Assembly: GCF_900104045.1 (NCBI RefSeq)
Contig: NZ_FNIN01000008.1
Coordinates: 1 to 64,000, forward strand
Direction of reading: 5' to 3'
DNA: 64,000 bases
Source of the DNA: Desulfonauticus submarinus
GTDB lineage: Bacteria > Desulfobacterota > Desulfovibrionia > Desulfovibrionales > Desulfonatronovibrionaceae
Shown here in pieces: positions 9,385-19,125 of this stretch. Within the stretch, counting starts at the first letter, position 1. The number at the start of each line of letters is the position of its first letter. Under the pieces are notes generated by a model. That model did not search any database. It saw only the letters and a list, made by a program, of their open reading frames with translations, and was not told the origin of the DNA. The translations under genes were made by a program, and so were the position numbers.

Positions 9385-11253
9385 TTAGGAAATTTCAAAA
9401 TCATCTTTTATTTTTTCCTCTTTTATCTCACTCTCCTTAGCAACATCTTCACTTTTATCCTGTAAAGGTTCTCCTTTTAATATCTTATCCACTTCCTCGC
9501 CAGTAAGAGTTTCCCGCTCTAAAAGAGCATTAGCTAAATCATGTAGTTTATTTAAATTCTCTTCTAATATTTTTCTAGCCCTCTGATATGCTTTTAAGAC
9601 TACTCTCTTAACTTCTGCATCTATTTGCCTAGCAGTCTCTTCACTATAATCTTTATGATGTACAAGATCTCTTCCCAAAAAAATCTCTTGAGAATTATCG
9701 CCCCAAGCCAAAGGCCCTAAATTATCACTCATCCCCCATTCACAAACCATTCTTCTAGCCATTTTTGTAGCCCGTTCAATATCATTTCCTGCTCCAGTAG
9801 TAAGTTCTCCAAAAACAATCTCTTCTGCTACTCGACCGCCCATTAACACTGCCAAACTAGTTTCTAAATAAGTTTTAGAATATGTATGTCTATCATCAAT
9901 AGGAAGTTGCATAGTAATCCCAAGTGCTCTTCCTCTAGGAATAATAGAAACTTTATGCACAGGATCTGCTTTGGGAGAAAACTTTGCCACCAAGGTATGA
10001 CCAGCTTCGTGATAAGCTGTTGTCTTTTTTTCTTCTTCGCTTAAAATAATACTTCTTCTTTCCTTTCCCATTAAAACTTTATCTTTTGCTTGTTCAAAAT
10101 CCTCCATATCCACCTTATCTTTTCCCAACTTAGCTGCATGTAAAGCTGCTTCATTAACTAGATTTTCTAAATCAGCACCTGAAAATCCTGGAGTACCTCT
10201 AGCTATAACTTCTAGATCAACATCATCTGCCAAAGGTGTTCTTCGCACATGAACCTCTAATATTTTTTTACGACCATTTAAATCTGGATTAGGGACCACT
10301 ACCTGACGATCAAACCTACCAGGTCTAAGCAAAGCAGGATCTAATACATCAGGTCTATTAGTTGCTGCAATTAAAATAACCCCTTCATTTGCTTCAAATC
10401 CATCCATTTCTACTAAAAGCTGATTTAAAGTCTGTTCTCTTTCATCATGCCCGCCTCCCAGTCCAGCTCCTCTCTGTCTTCCTACAGCATCAATTTCATC
10501 AATAAAAATAAGACAAGGTGCATGTCTTTTAGCTTGAATAAACAAATCCCTAACTCTTGCAGCTCCCACACCTACAAACATTTCTACAAATTCTGAACCA
10601 GAAATGGAAAAAAACGGAACACCAGCTTCTCCAGCCACAGCTTTAGCTAAAAGAGTTTTACCTGTACCAGGAGGACCAACTAAAAGCACTCCCTTAGGAA
10701 TCCTACCACCTAATCTTGTAAATTTTTTGGGATCACTTAAAAAATCAACGACCTCTTGAAGCTCTTCTTTTGCCTCTTCTACTCCTGCAACATCTTTAAA
10801 AGTAACCTTTATCTCTTCTTGAGTAATCATCTTAGCTCTTGATCTACCAAAAGAAAGAGCTTTACCACCTCCTCCTTGCATCTGACGCATAAAAAAGATC
10901 CACACCCCTATAAGAAGAATCATTGGAAACCAAGAAATAAATACCGAAATATACCATGGAGTCTCTTCTTGAGGCTGGGCTTCCACTTGGACCTTATTCT
11001 TTAATAGCAGCTGAATTAAATTGGGATCATTTGTTTTATACACATAAAAACGCTGGTTGTCCGTAAGTACGCCATTTATTTTTTCTCCCTGAATTTTGAC
11101 TGCCAATACATCCCCATGCTTTACTTTTTCCACAAATTCAGAATAAGTAAGCTTTAATTGACCTGTTTGGGGCTGGTTAAAAAGATTAAACAAAACAACC
11201 ATGACCAAGGAAATTACAATCCATAAGGCCAGGTTTTTAGAAAAACTATTCAT
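9385..11253 (-). CDS. ftsH: ATP-dependent zinc metalloprotease FtsH
   Basis: FtsH is a membrane-bound AAA protease that degrades misfolded membrane proteins and short-lived regulators. Two transmembrane helices (about residues 7-25 and 105-121) flank a small periplasmic domain. Walker A is GPPGTGKT at 193-200, Walker B is LIFIDEIDA at about 248-256, and the zinc motif HEAGH is at 415-419. The C-terminus is a charged tail. The 622-residue length is normal. It is the first gene of the long minus-strand run; its upstream 245 bases contain no promoter I would call with confidence. Confidence 0.97.
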   Translation of the reverse strand: MNSFSKNLALWIVISLVMVVLFNLFNQPQTGQLKLTYSEFVEKVKHGDVLAVKIQGEKINGVLTDNQRFYVYKTNDPNLIQLLLKNKVQVEAQPQEETPWYISVFISWFPMILLIGVWIFFMRQMQGGGGKALSFGRSRAKMITQEEIKVTFKDVAGVEEAKEELQEVVDFLSDPKKFTRLGGRIPKGVLLVGPPGTGKTLLAKAVAGEAGVPFFSISGSEFVEMFVGVGAARVRDLFIQAKRHAPCLIFIDEIDAVGRQRGAGLGGGHDEREQTLNQLLVEMDGFEANEGVILIAATNRPDVLDPALLRPGRFDRQVVVPNPDLNGRKKILEVHVRRTPLADDVDLEVIARGTPGFSGADLENLVNEAALHAAKLGKDKVDMEDFEQAKDKVLMGKERRSIILSEEEKKTTAYHEAGHTLVAKFSPKADPVHKVSIIPRGRALGITMQLPIDDRHTYSKTYLETSLAVLMGGRVAEEIVFGELTTGAGNDIERATKMARRMVCEWGMSDNLGPLAWGDNSQEIFLGRDLVHHKDYSEETARQIDAEVKRVVLKAYQRARKILEENLNKLHDLANALLERETLTGEEVDKILKGEPLQDKSEDVAKESEIKEEKIKDDFEIS

Positions 11254-11456
11254 TTATCCTCCATTAATAAAAAAATATTTTCTTAAATAATAAACACGTT
11301 ATACCCAAAAATATCTATCTTCACCTTTCTTTAGGTCTTTTTTAAATAAAAATCTATTGCGTTTACTTTAAATTATTTCTACCATGTTGTCTATTTTAGA
11401 AAAAACGAGCCAAATCATCTCTTGGCACTATTTTTAAAAGACCTTAGAACAAACTC

Positions 11457-11485
11457 TTGCCAAAAAAAAAGTTTATCTTTATATT
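11457..11485 (+). promoter_or_regulatory. Promoter of tRNA-Sec
   Basis: TTGCCA (11457-11462) and TATATT (11480-11485) are separated by exactly 17 bases. They end 13 bases before the tRNA 5' end, so transcription would start only a few bases upstream of the tRNA. This is one of the best sigma-70 matches in the window. Confidence 0.7.
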
Positions 11486-11498
11486 TATTTTTCTTGGT

Positions 11499-11592
11499 GG
11501 AAGCGTATCGTCACCGGTGTGGCGCCTGGACTTCAAATCCAGTGGACGGCCGAAAGGTCGTCGGTAGGTTCGACTCCTATACGCTTCCGCCA
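11499..11592 (+). tRNA. selC: tRNA-Sec (anticodon TCA)
   Basis: This is the selenocysteine tRNA that reads UGA with SelB. The 94-base gene shows an 8-bp acceptor stem (GGAAGCGT with ACGCTTCC) and encoded CCA. It also has a 5-bp T stem, a long 7-bp variable arm closed by GAAA, and the loop CTTCAAA with anticodon TCA at 11533-11535. The 8+5 acceptor/T geometry and the long extra arm are diagnostic for bacterial tRNA-Sec. Its 3' 16 bases overlap the antisense argH C-terminus. A T-run follows directly. No selA, selB, selD or obvious selenoprotein is in this window. Confidence 0.95.
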
Positions 11593-12980
11593 TTTTTTTT
11601 TATCCATTCTTTAAGCAAATTAAGTTGAAATTCCACAGACTTAGGACCAGTTCCCCCTTTAATATTCCGTTTTTGTATCGCTTGTTTATAATCTAAAGCC
11701 TCAAAAACATCTTCTTCAATTTTAGAACATTCTTTTTTCATTTCTTCTAAAGATAGCTCTTCTAAACTTATATTTTTATTTTCTGCTAATTTTACTAACC
11801 GACCTGAAATATGATGAGCTTCTCTAAAAGGTACTCCCTTTAACACTAAATAATCAGCAAGTTCTGTGGCATTTAAAAAACCTTTTTTAATTGCTTTTAG
11901 CATATTTTGTTGTTGAAATTTTAACTTTAAAAACATCTCTTTCATTAAAATAAGAGACAATGAAATAGTTTTATGAGTATCTAAAAACGGCTCCTTATCT
12001 TCTTGCAAATCCCTATTATAGGTTAAAGGTAAACCTTTTATTACAGTAAGTAATGAAACCAAGTTACCATATACCCTTCCTGTTTTCCCTCGCATAATTT
12101 CAGCTACATCAGGATTTTTTTTCTGAGGCATAATGGAAGATCCTGTGGCAAATTCATCTGGAAGTAAAACAAAACCAAAACAAGGATTTGACCATAAAAT
12201 AATTTCTTCACACAAACGACTTAAATGAGCCTGAATAACACTAGCAATAAAAAGACTTTCCAACACAAAATCTCTATCTGAAACAGCATCCATACTGTTA
12301 TTAAAGGAAGCTCTAAATCCAATCTCTTTGGCTACAAAATCAGGATTTAAAGCATAGGCACTACCAGCCAATGCTGCTGCCCCCAACGGCGAAACCTCTA
12401 TTCGCTTTAATGCATCTTGGATTCTTTCAAAATCACGTTTAAACATCCACGCATATGCTAAAAGATGTTGAGCTAAACTAATTGGTTGAGCAGGTTGCAA
12501 GTGAGTAAAACCAGGTAAAAGCGTATCTTTGTTTTTGGAAGCAACTTTGACTAAAGCTGTAATTAACTCTCTTAAATATTCTTGCCATTCTTTTACTGCC
12601 TTGGCTACATATAATCTAAAATCCAATGCCACCTGATCATTTCTACTTCTGCCTGTATGTAATTTTTTCCCCACATCACCAACTAATTCAATAAGTCTCT
12701 TTTCTATATTCATGTGAACATCTTCAAACTCTTTTTTCCACTCAAACACTCCAGTCTCAATCTCAGCCTTAATTTTCTCTAATCCTTGAATCAATAAATT
12801 AAGTTCTTGTGGAGTCAAAATCCCAATCTCTGCCAACATTTTAGCATGAGCAATAGAGCCCTGAATGTCCTCTTGGTAAAAATTAAAATCAAATTCCACA
12901 GATTGAGTATATTCCTCAACTAAAGGAGATTGATTGTTATCAAACCTACCCCCCCACAGTTTTTTCTCTTTTTTAGGCAT
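11577..12980 (-). CDS. argH: Argininosuccinate lyase
   Basis: ArgH splits argininosuccinate into arginine and fumarate, the last step of arginine synthesis. The superfamily signature [12 protein letters not shown] lies near residue 280. [10 protein letters not shown] and the [13 protein letters not shown] region with the catalytic histidine are also clear. The length, 467 residues, is normal. The start overlaps the argG stop by 8 bases. The last four codons (Gly-Gly-Ser-Val) and the stop are read from the complement of the tRNA-Sec acceptor stem, so the two genes converge and overlap. Confidence 0.96.
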   Translation of the reverse strand: MPKKEKKLWGGRFDNNQSPLVEEYTQSVEFDFNFYQEDIQGSIAHAKMLAEIGILTPQELNLLIQGLEKIKAEIETGVFEWKKEFEDVHMNIEKRLIELVGDVGKKLHTGRSRNDQVALDFRLYVAKAVKEWQEYLRELITALVKVASKNKDTLLPGFTHLQPAQPISLAQHLLAYAWMFKRDFERIQDALKRIEVSPLGAAALAGSAYALNPDFVAKEIGFRASFNNSMDAVSDRDFVLESLFIASVIQAHLSRLCEEIILWSNPCFGFVLLPDEFATGSSIMPQKKNPDVAEIMRGKTGRVYGNLVSLLTVIKGLPLTYNRDLQEDKEPFLDTHKTISLSLILMKEMFLKLKFQQQNMLKAIKKGFLNATELADYLVLKGVPFREAHHISGRLVKLAENKNISLEELSLEEMKKECSKIEEDVFEALDYKQAIQKRNIKGGTGPKSVEFQLNLLKEWIKKNGGSV

Positions 12981-14169
12981 TTTTCTTTGCTCCTAAAAAC
13001 CTAAGTCCTTGTAAACGAATAAAGCCAGCAGCGTCTTTATGATTGTAAACTTCATCTTCTTCAAAAGTAGCTAAGTCTGACTGATATAAACTAAAAGGAG
13101 AACGTCTTCCCAATGGATAAACCCCACCTTTATATAGTTTTAACCTCACCTCTCCTGTTACTCTCTCCTGTGCTTTATCCATAAATTCCTGCAAAGCTTC
13201 CCTTTCAGGAGAATACCAAAAACCATTATAGACCATTTCTGCATATCGTGGGATTAGGCTATCTCTTAAATGCAAGAGCTCCCTATCTAAACAAATACCT
13301 TCTAAATCTTGATGAGCTATATAAATTATAGTTCCGCCAGGTGTTTCATACACTCCTCTAGACTTAATGCCCACAAATCTATTTTCTACCATATCAATTC
13401 TTCCAACTCCATGCTTTCCACCAAGTATATTTAAACGTTTTAATAAAGTAGCTGGTGATAAGTTTTCTCCGTTTAAACTTATAGGATTTCCTTTTTCAAA
13501 ACCTAAGGTAATAATTTCTGGAGAATCTGGAGCCTTTTCTGGCGGAACAGTAAGCAAATAAGTACCTTCTCCTGCTTCCTGCCAAGGGTCTTCTAGTTCT
13601 CCACCCTCAAAAGAAATATGCAATAAATTTCTATCACAACTATACGGCTTTTCTTTACTAACAGGAATAGGGATACCATTCTCTTTGGCAAAAGTAATAA
13701 GTGCCTTACGCGAATTTAAATTCCATTCCCTCCAAGGGGCAATAGTTTTAATTTCTGGAGCTAGAGCCATAACAGTCAGTTCAAAACGGACCTGATCATT
13801 TCCTTTACCTGTAGCCCCATGTGCTATTGCTTGAGCTCCTTCCTTTTTAGCAATTTCCACTAAACGCTTAGCAATAAGCGGCCTTGCAATAGAAGTTCCC
13901 AACAAATATCTTCCCTCATAAATAGCTTTGGCTCGAAACATTGGAAACACAAAATCCCGCACAAATTCTTCTCTAAGATCTTCAATATAAACTTTACTTG
14001 CTCCTGTTTTTAAAGCCTTTTCTTCGAGCCCATCTAATTCTTCTTCCTGTCCTAAATCTGCAGTAAAAGTAATAACTTCACAATTATAAGTTTTTTTTAT
14101 CCACTTTAAAATAACTGATGTGTCTAAACCACCAGAATAAGCCAAAACTACTTTTTTAATCTCTGACAT
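12973..14169 (-). CDS. argG: Argininosuccinate synthase
   Basis: ArgG joins citrulline and aspartate with ATP to form argininosuccinate. The ATP-pyrophosphatase motif AYSGGLDTS is near the N-terminus. [13 protein letters not shown] and [17 protein letters not shown] are family signatures. I chose the start at MSEIKK (14169) because GGAGG sits about 9 bases upstream. An ATG six codons earlier (14187) has no such site. The product is 398 residues. It lies downstream of argF and is coupled to argH. Confidence 0.96.
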   Translation of the reverse strand: MSEIKKVVLAYSGGLDTSVILKWIKKTYNCEVITFTADLGQEEELDGLEEKALKTGASKVYIEDLREEFVRDFVFPMFRAKAIYEGRYLLGTSIARPLIAKRLVEIAKKEGAQAIAHGATGKGNDQVRFELTVMALAPEIKTIAPWREWNLNSRKALITFAKENGIPIPVSKEKPYSCDRNLLHISFEGGELEDPWQEAGEGTYLLTVPPEKAPDSPEIITLGFEKGNPISLNGENLSPATLLKRLNILGGKHGVGRIDMVENRFVGIKSRGVYETPGGTIIYIAHQDLEGICLDRELLHLRDSLIPRYAEMVYNGFWYSPEREALQEFMDKAQERVTGEVRLKLYKGGVYPLGRRSPFSLYQSDLATFEEDEVYNHKDAAGFIRLQGLRFLGAKKNA

Positions 14170-14234
14170 ATATCTTCCTCCACACAATTCTATAAAAAAT
14201 CAAAGCTCCCTAATTGTCATGAACAAAAGTAATC

Positions 14235-15131
14235 TTACGAATAAACCCATTCTAAAATTGCCTTTTGCATATGCAATCTGTTTTCTGCCTGATCCCAAAC
14301 TATAGAATTAGGTCCTTCTAAAACTTCTTCTGTAATTTCCTCTCCTCTATGAGCAGGAAGACAGTGCATAATTTTTACATCCTTTTTAGCTAACTTTAAA
14401 AGCTCTGAGTTAACCTGAAATGCACTAAATTTCTCTTGTCTAATCTCAGCTTCTTGTTCCTGTCCCATTGATGCCCATACATCTGTATTAATATAATCCA
14501 CCCCTTCTACAGCTTCTTTAGGATCATTGGTACAAAATATTTTAGCTCCCATATTAAGAGCTCCACTTAAAATCTCAGGATCTGGTTCATAACCTTTAGG
14601 GCAAGCAATATTAAGTTGAAAAGGAAAATAAATTGCCGCATTTATCCAAGAATGAGCCATATTATTGCCATCACCTATCCAAGCAATTTTTAATTTAGAA
14701 TAATCTGGTGTACGTTCAAAAATAGTCAAAAGATCACTCATTACTTGGCAGGGATGAAACATATCTGTTAAAGCATTAATAACAGGAATAGAACCATAAG
14801 AAGCTAAAACTTCTAATTTCTCCTGCTCAAATGTACGCACTATAAGACCATTCACATATCTTGATAACACTCTTGCAGTGTCCTTAAGAGGCTCACTTCT
14901 GCCTAATTGGCAATCTCTTGGGGTCATAAAAATAGTTTCTCCCCCCAGATGTTTAATACCAACCTCAAAGGAAACCCGTGTCCGTGTAGAAGACTTTTCA
15001 AAAATTAAAGCTAAAACTTTTCCTTTTAAAATATCCCCTTGCCATCTCTTTTCTTTTATTTCTTTAGCCCGATAAACTAGTTGTTCTGCTTCGCTAGGTT
15101 TTAAATCTAAAATAGATAAAAAATGACGCAT
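14235..15131 (-). CDS. argF: Ornithine carbamoyltransferase
   Basis: The enzyme forms citrulline from ornithine and carbamoyl phosphate. The carbamoyl-phosphate-binding STRTR lies at 48-52, HPCQVMSD near residue 127 and the ornithine-loop HCLPAHRGEE near 258. The 298-residue size fits a compact anabolic OTC. It is 12 bases downstream of the M16 peptidase gene and upstream of argG. Three consecutive arginine steps are therefore encoded in reaction order (argF, argG, argH); argC is separate at 49745. Confidence 0.95.
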   Translation of the reverse strand: MRHFLSILDLKPSEAEQLVYRAKEIKEKRWQGDILKGKVLALIFEKSSTRTRVSFEVGIKHLGGETIFMTPRDCQLGRSEPLKDTARVLSRYVNGLIVRTFEQEKLEVLASYGSIPVINALTDMFHPCQVMSDLLTIFERTPDYSKLKIAWIGDGNNMAHSWINAAIYFPFQLNIACPKGYEPDPEILSGALNMGAKIFCTNDPKEAVEGVDYINTDVWASMGQEQEAEIRQEKFSAFQVNSELLKLAKKDVKIMHCLPAHRGEEITEEVLEGPNSIVWDQAENRLHMQKAILEWVYS

Positions 15132-15143
15132 TATTTTTCTCCT

Positions 15144-17735
15144 TTAAGGCTTGACTTCTACTAAATAAGAATCTTCTTTTTTTAAATACTTCTCTACAAT
15201 TTCTTTGATTTCTTTCTGAGAAACAGTCTTTATTTTATTTACCATATTTTCATTAAAATTAACATTTAAACCATTTACCCATAACTCTGCCTTTTCCCTT
15301 GCTCTACTCAATAAAGCCTGTTTATCTCTATAATAATTCCCTTCATAAACATTTTGAGCACGCTTTAAATCCTCATCAGAAATTCCTTTTTCTTTTAATT
15401 CCTCAATGGTAGCGTAAAATCCGTCCAAGGCTTTTTTTTCTAATCCCTTATAAGTTCCAATGTAAAAAGCAAACAAGCCCAAGCGAGGGGTCTGCCATAG
15501 AAAAGAAGTTACTGTGTAACCTAAACCTTGTTTATCTCGAAGAGTTCTAAACAAAATCCCAGATTGACCACTTAAAGCTTTATTCAAAACTATAAGGCTT
15601 GGAGTATCTTTTGACTTTAAACCTGCGACTGGAAAAATTAATAAAATATGGCTTTGATTTCTTCCTTCCAGAGTCAAATCTAACTTATCCTGCTTACCCC
15701 ATACAGCATTAACCTTTAAATCCCTTTTAGGAGAAAGAGATCTTTTTAAACTATTTACAAACTCATCTAAACTCTTTTCATCCACTTGCCCACACACAGA
15801 AATAACAAATGGATATTCTTTTTGCTGTTGCCAAAAATTTTTAACATCAGCAGCAGAAAACTTAGAGACTTTTGTTTCAACTCCTAAGTGATATAAAGAA
15901 TATGGACCAGCTTTAAATAAAAACGGAAATAATTCCCTAAACAATAACCCTAGGGGTTGATCTTTTTTCTCTTCTATATCTGAAATCTGTTCTCGAACAG
16001 ACTTAGTTACTTCTGAAGCTAAAAAAGAAGGCTCTAAAATTATTTGCTTTAGAAGAGAAAACATATCTCTGCTATATTTTGAAGGAAATTTGGACTTAAT
16101 AAAAAAAGAAGTTCTACCTGCTGTGGCATCAATGTCGCTAGTATGTTTAGCCAAAAACTCCTGCAATTGTAAAAAAGAAAACTTCTTTGTTCCTCGCAAC
16201 AGACAACGTGCAGTTAGTTCAGCCAACCCCTGGTTTTCTTTACTCAATAAAGCATCTCCACCTCGCCAGGCAATAGTAACCGCAGTATAAGGCAAAGTAG
16301 GATCATACTCTACAAACAAGGCCCTATTGTTACCTAAATCGATGTACTTTGTACCTTCTTGTCTAAGATTAAAATTAGACTGACCTTGTTTTTCCCTGGA
16401 TAAAATAATTTTTTGCTGAAGATCTTGAGCAGTAATATCTACTTCTTTAGGCAACAACAATCCTGCATATAGTCTAGAAGGCAAAATATATTTTCTAAAT
16501 ACATTTTTTAACTCTTGCTTATTCAAAGCCTTAATTCCGTTTAAATACCCTTGTTCAGCTAAAAAATTTCCTTCAAAAAATTGAAAATAACCTAATTTAT
16601 AGGCCATTCCTCCTAAAGTTTCTTTGGCTTCAAAGAGATCATTCTCCATATTAAGCTTAGCTTCTTCTATTTTCTCTTTACTTATTTCTTTCCAGTCAAA
16701 ATTAAACAAAAAGTTAATAAATTTAGTCCAAAATTCATCTAATTTATCAGGATCAAGTGTAATACTAAAATATAGAGCACCTGTTCTATTTAACGACAAA
16801 TTGGAACAAGAAATATCATCTACCAACCCTGTTTCATATTTAAATTTTTTATATAAAATAGAACTCTTATCCCCACCTAAAATATAGGCAAGGATATCTA
16901 AAGCTATTGAATCTTTATTATGCAAAGAAGTTGTAGGAAAAGCTACATCTAAATAAATTTTATTCCATGGTCCTTTCTGGACCTCAACCACAGGTCCCTT
17001 AATTTTAGAATCAAGGCAAGATAAATATAATTGTTCAGATTTTACATTTCTAAGAGCCCCAAAATATTTCTCTGCTTCTTCTACTACTTCTTTTGTTTTT
17101 ACATTCCCACAAACAACTAAAAGCATATTTGAAGGTTGATAATGAGAAGCAATATAATTCTTAAGATCGTTAGAAGTAATGCTGCGAACAGTTTTCTTAT
17201 ACCCAATAATAGGTCTTGCATAAGGTGTTCCTTCAAATACACCTTCCTGAACCATTTTAAAAAGTTTTTGCCCTGGGCTATCTTCTCCTCTTTCTAGCTC
17301 TGCAAGAACAACACTCTTTTCGCTTTCCAAAGCCTTAGGGTCAAATACTGAACCAAAAATCATATCCTCTAAAACATCAAAAGAAGTTTTCCAGTGAGAA
17401 GCAGGCATATCCATAACAAAAACAGTATAGTCAAAACTTGTAGCCGCATTTAAATACCCACCAAGACTTTCAATTGTCTTAGCAATTTCTCCAGGCCCTC
17501 TCTTTTTAGTCCCTTTAAAAACCATATGTTCTAAAAGATGACTTATACCAGCCTGCTTTGGATCTTCATAAGCAGAACCTGTTCGAACGAATAAACGAAC
17601 AGACACTAATGGGAAACGAGAATCCTCTTGAACTAAAACTTGCATTCCATTTGGCAAAACTACTAAATCTGCAGCTTTAGAAGAAGCTACAAAACACATC
17701 ATAATCAGTACCCATCCTATAATCTTTTTACTCAT
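15144..17735 (-). CDS. Secreted M16-family zinc metallopeptidase
   Basis: This is a pitrilysin/insulinase-type protease, probably periplasmic. From the start at 17735 (863 residues) there is a signal peptide (IIGWVLIMMCFVASSKA), then the inverted zinc motif HLLEH at 66-70 with a downstream glutamate in the VVLAELER helix. A second, inactive M16 half fills about residues 440-860 and has no HxxEH. I prefer 17735 because GGAGG lies 8 bases upstream. An upstream in-frame ATG at 17780 falls within the -10 region of the apparent promoter. The gene heads a run with argF, argG and argH; I see no metabolic reason for that link. Confidence 0.9.
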   Translation of the reverse strand: MSKKIIGWVLIMMCFVASSKAADLVVLPNGMQVLVQEDSRFPLVSVRLFVRTGSAYEDPKQAGISHLLEHMVFKGTKKRGPGEIAKTIESLGGYLNAATSFDYTVFVMDMPASHWKTSFDVLEDMIFGSVFDPKALESEKSVVLAELERGEDSPGQKLFKMVQEGVFEGTPYARPIIGYKKTVRSITSNDLKNYIASHYQPSNMLLVVCGNVKTKEVVEEAEKYFGALRNVKSEQLYLSCLDSKIKGPVVEVQKGPWNKIYLDVAFPTTSLHNKDSIALDILAYILGGDKSSILYKKFKYETGLVDDISCSNLSLNRTGALYFSITLDPDKLDEFWTKFINFLFNFDWKEISKEKIEEAKLNMENDLFEAKETLGGMAYKLGYFQFFEGNFLAEQGYLNGIKALNKQELKNVFRKYILPSRLYAGLLLPKEVDITAQDLQQKIILSREKQGQSNFNLRQEGTKYIDLGNNRALFVEYDPTLPYTAVTIAWRGGDALLSKENQGLAELTARCLLRGTKKFSFLQLQEFLAKHTSDIDATAGRTSFFIKSKFPSKYSRDMFSLLKQIILEPSFLASEVTKSVREQISDIEEKKDQPLGLLFRELFPFLFKAGPYSLYHLGVETKVSKFSAADVKNFWQQQKEYPFVISVCGQVDEKSLDEFVNSLKRSLSPKRDLKVNAVWGKQDKLDLTLEGRNQSHILLIFPVAGLKSKDTPSLIVLNKALSGQSGILFRTLRDKQGLGYTVTSFLWQTPRLGLFAFYIGTYKGLEKKALDGFYATIEELKEKGISDEDLKRAQNVYEGNYYRDKQALLSRAREKAELWVNGLNVNFNENMVNKIKTVSQKEIKEIVEKYLKKEDSYLVEVKP

Positions 17736-17773
17736 AACTAAGCCTCCATATAGGCTTGAATAAAGCTTAAACT

Positions 17774-17805
17774 TTGACATTAAGTCTTAGATTTTTAAAT
17801 GTCAA
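17774..17805 (-). promoter_or_regulatory. Promoter with inverted repeat ahead of the M16 peptidase gene
   Basis: On the minus strand TTGACA (17805-17800) and TAATGT (17782-17777) are 17 bases apart. The -35 and -10 elements also form two arms of an 8-bp perfect inverted repeat, TTGACATT and AATGTCAA, separated by 16 bases. This may be an operator or a coincidence. Transcription would start near 17770, downstream of the first ATG of the open frame, supporting the start at 17735. Confidence 0.55.
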
Positions 17806-17851
17806 AAAAAACGTAAGTAATACTCACGAAACTGGTGAATAAAAATAGAAA

Positions 17852-18232
17852 CTATAAATCTAGGTCTTTTACATCAAAGGCGGGATTAGTTAACTCTTCC
17901 TTTACCAAGTCAGGATCAGGAGCATAGAGCCTAATAATATTAAATAAATTTCTAAAAGAAACCTCATCCATCTTAATAAAATCAAAAGAAGCTCCTCTCT
18001 GTGTTTGATCAACAAATTTACTAATAACCTTTATCTCTACGCCTCCCCCTGGAGAAATAATGATTTTATATTTCTCTCCTTTAATTAATTTAACCCTTCC
18101 GCGCTTTAGATTTAAGAGTACTCCCTTTAAACTCAAATTTTTGGTCTCAGTAGAAAACCTTTTATTTTCAATATAAATCCACGCTGGAAGAGCCAGTTCT
18201 ATCCTAATCCGTCTTCTTTGTTCCTTCCTCAT
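17852..18232 (-). CDS. PilZ-domain protein, probable c-di-GMP receptor
   Basis: This 126-residue protein is essentially one PilZ domain. The N-terminal arginine cluster RKEQRRRIR matches the RxxxR c-di-GMP-binding motif. The second motif, normally D/NxSxxG, reads NLSLKG, an accepted variant. Its output is unknown. It ends about 45 bases upstream of the M16 promoter and is probably its own transcription unit. Binding ability is likely but unproven. Confidence 0.8.
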   Translation of the reverse strand: MRKEQRRRIRIELALPAWIYIENKRFSTETKNLSLKGVLLNLKRGRVKLIKGEKYKIIISPGGGVEIKVISKFVDQTQRGASFDFIKMDEVSFRNLFNIIRLYAPDPDLVKEELTNPAFDVKDLDL

Positions 18233-18430
18233 ATCATTAACCTCTTTTTAAAATTAGGTTTAGCTATTTCTAAGACATTCTCAATAAAAAGACAAATAAA
18301 AATCATCTTCAGTTCATTTCCGTTAATATTTTTTACGCAAACTTTTTTCAAATAGAATATTTTAATTTATCCTACTTGTTTAAAATTAAAATTTTAAATA
18401 CATTTCTCAAATACTTATCCCTAAAATTAC

Positions 18431-18459
18431 TTGGAAATTTAAATAATTGTTGCTATTAA
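18431..18459 (+). promoter_or_regulatory. Promoter of the flavodoxin gene
   Basis: TTGGAA (18431-18436) and TATTAA (18454-18459) are 17 bases apart, about 40 bases before the flavodoxin ATG. The rest of the 267-base gap back to the PilZ gene is AT-rich, with nothing else I can call. Confidence 0.5.
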
Positions 18460-18499
18460 AAAAACAACGTTTAAACAACAACTAAAAAAGGAGGGCTAT

Positions 18500-18988
18500 A
18501 TGCAAATATTAATTCTTTACTACTCCAAAGGAGGTAATACTAAAAAATTAGCGACTGCTATTGCAGAAGGAGTCAACAGTGTAGAGGACGTTCAAGCCAT
18601 TATAAAAAACACAGCAGAAGTAAAAAAAGAAGACTTTTTAAACTCCGCAGGAATCATTGCAGGCTCTCCAGTCTACTTTGGAACAATGGCGGCAGAACTT
18701 AAAAAAATTTTTGACGAGTTTGTGTCTTTACGCAAAAAAATGGAAAATAAAATCGGAGCTGCCTTTGCCACTGCAGGCAATGACACAGGAGGCAAAGAAA
18801 CAACTATATTCTCTATACTCCAGGCTATGATGATTTATGGCATGATAATTGTGGGCGATCCTATAAAAGCCACAGGCCATTATGGAGTAGCTTGCGTTGG
18901 AGCACCAAACGAAGAAGTTAAAAATAATGCAAAGTTATTAGGGATTAGAGTGGCAGAGTTGGCTAAAAAACTAAACAAAGATAGTTAA
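18500..18988 (+). CDS. Flavodoxin / WrbA-like flavoprotein
   Basis: The protein has 162 residues with a flavodoxin-like fold. The FMN phosphate loop is YYSKGGNTKKLA at residues 7-18. GSPVYFGTMAAELKKIFDEF follows near residue 54 and is characteristic of WrbA/NAD(P)H:quinone oxidoreductase-type proteins. FATAGNDTGGKETT forms the next flavin loop. It could be an electron carrier or a quinone reductase; the sequence does not decide. A strong GGAGG precedes the ATG. It is monocistronic and converges on the amino-acid transporter genes. Confidence 0.82.
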   Translation: MQILILYYSKGGNTKKLATAIAEGVNSVEDVQAIIKNTAEVKKEDFLNSAGIIAGSPVYFGTMAAELKKIFDEFVSLRKKMENKIGAAFATAGNDTGGKETTIFSILQAMMIYGMIIVGDPIKATGHYGVACVGAPNEEVKNNAKLLGIRVAELAKKLNKDS

Positions 18989-19011
18989 GTGCGTGCTGTA
19001 TTCTCTTCTAC

Positions 19012-19040
19012 TTGAAGACTAAACTTAAAAACTTCTTCAA
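19012..19040 (+). terminator. Possible weak hairpin after the flavodoxin gene
   Basis: A 7-bp inverted repeat (TTGAAGA and TCTTCAA) encloses a 15-base loop, followed shortly by a short T-run. It is weak as an intrinsic terminator, but it is the only candidate between two convergent genes. Confidence 0.22.
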
Positions 19041-19125
19041 CAAATTCTCCTTTTTAAGCACATATATTATCATTAGTTATTAAAGTGTAACCAAGGGAAT
19101 ATTTTATTTTTCCCAATTACAACTA

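Noticed and set aside
17736-17780. Upstream ATG of the M16 peptidase frame
   Set aside because: It adds residues before a perfect signal peptide, has no ribosome binding site and falls within the apparent promoter.
19081-19125. GGGAA/TTCCC hairpin near the end of the amino-acid ABC ATPase gene
   Set aside because: Only 5 bp with a 10-base loop and no T-run; not a credible terminator.
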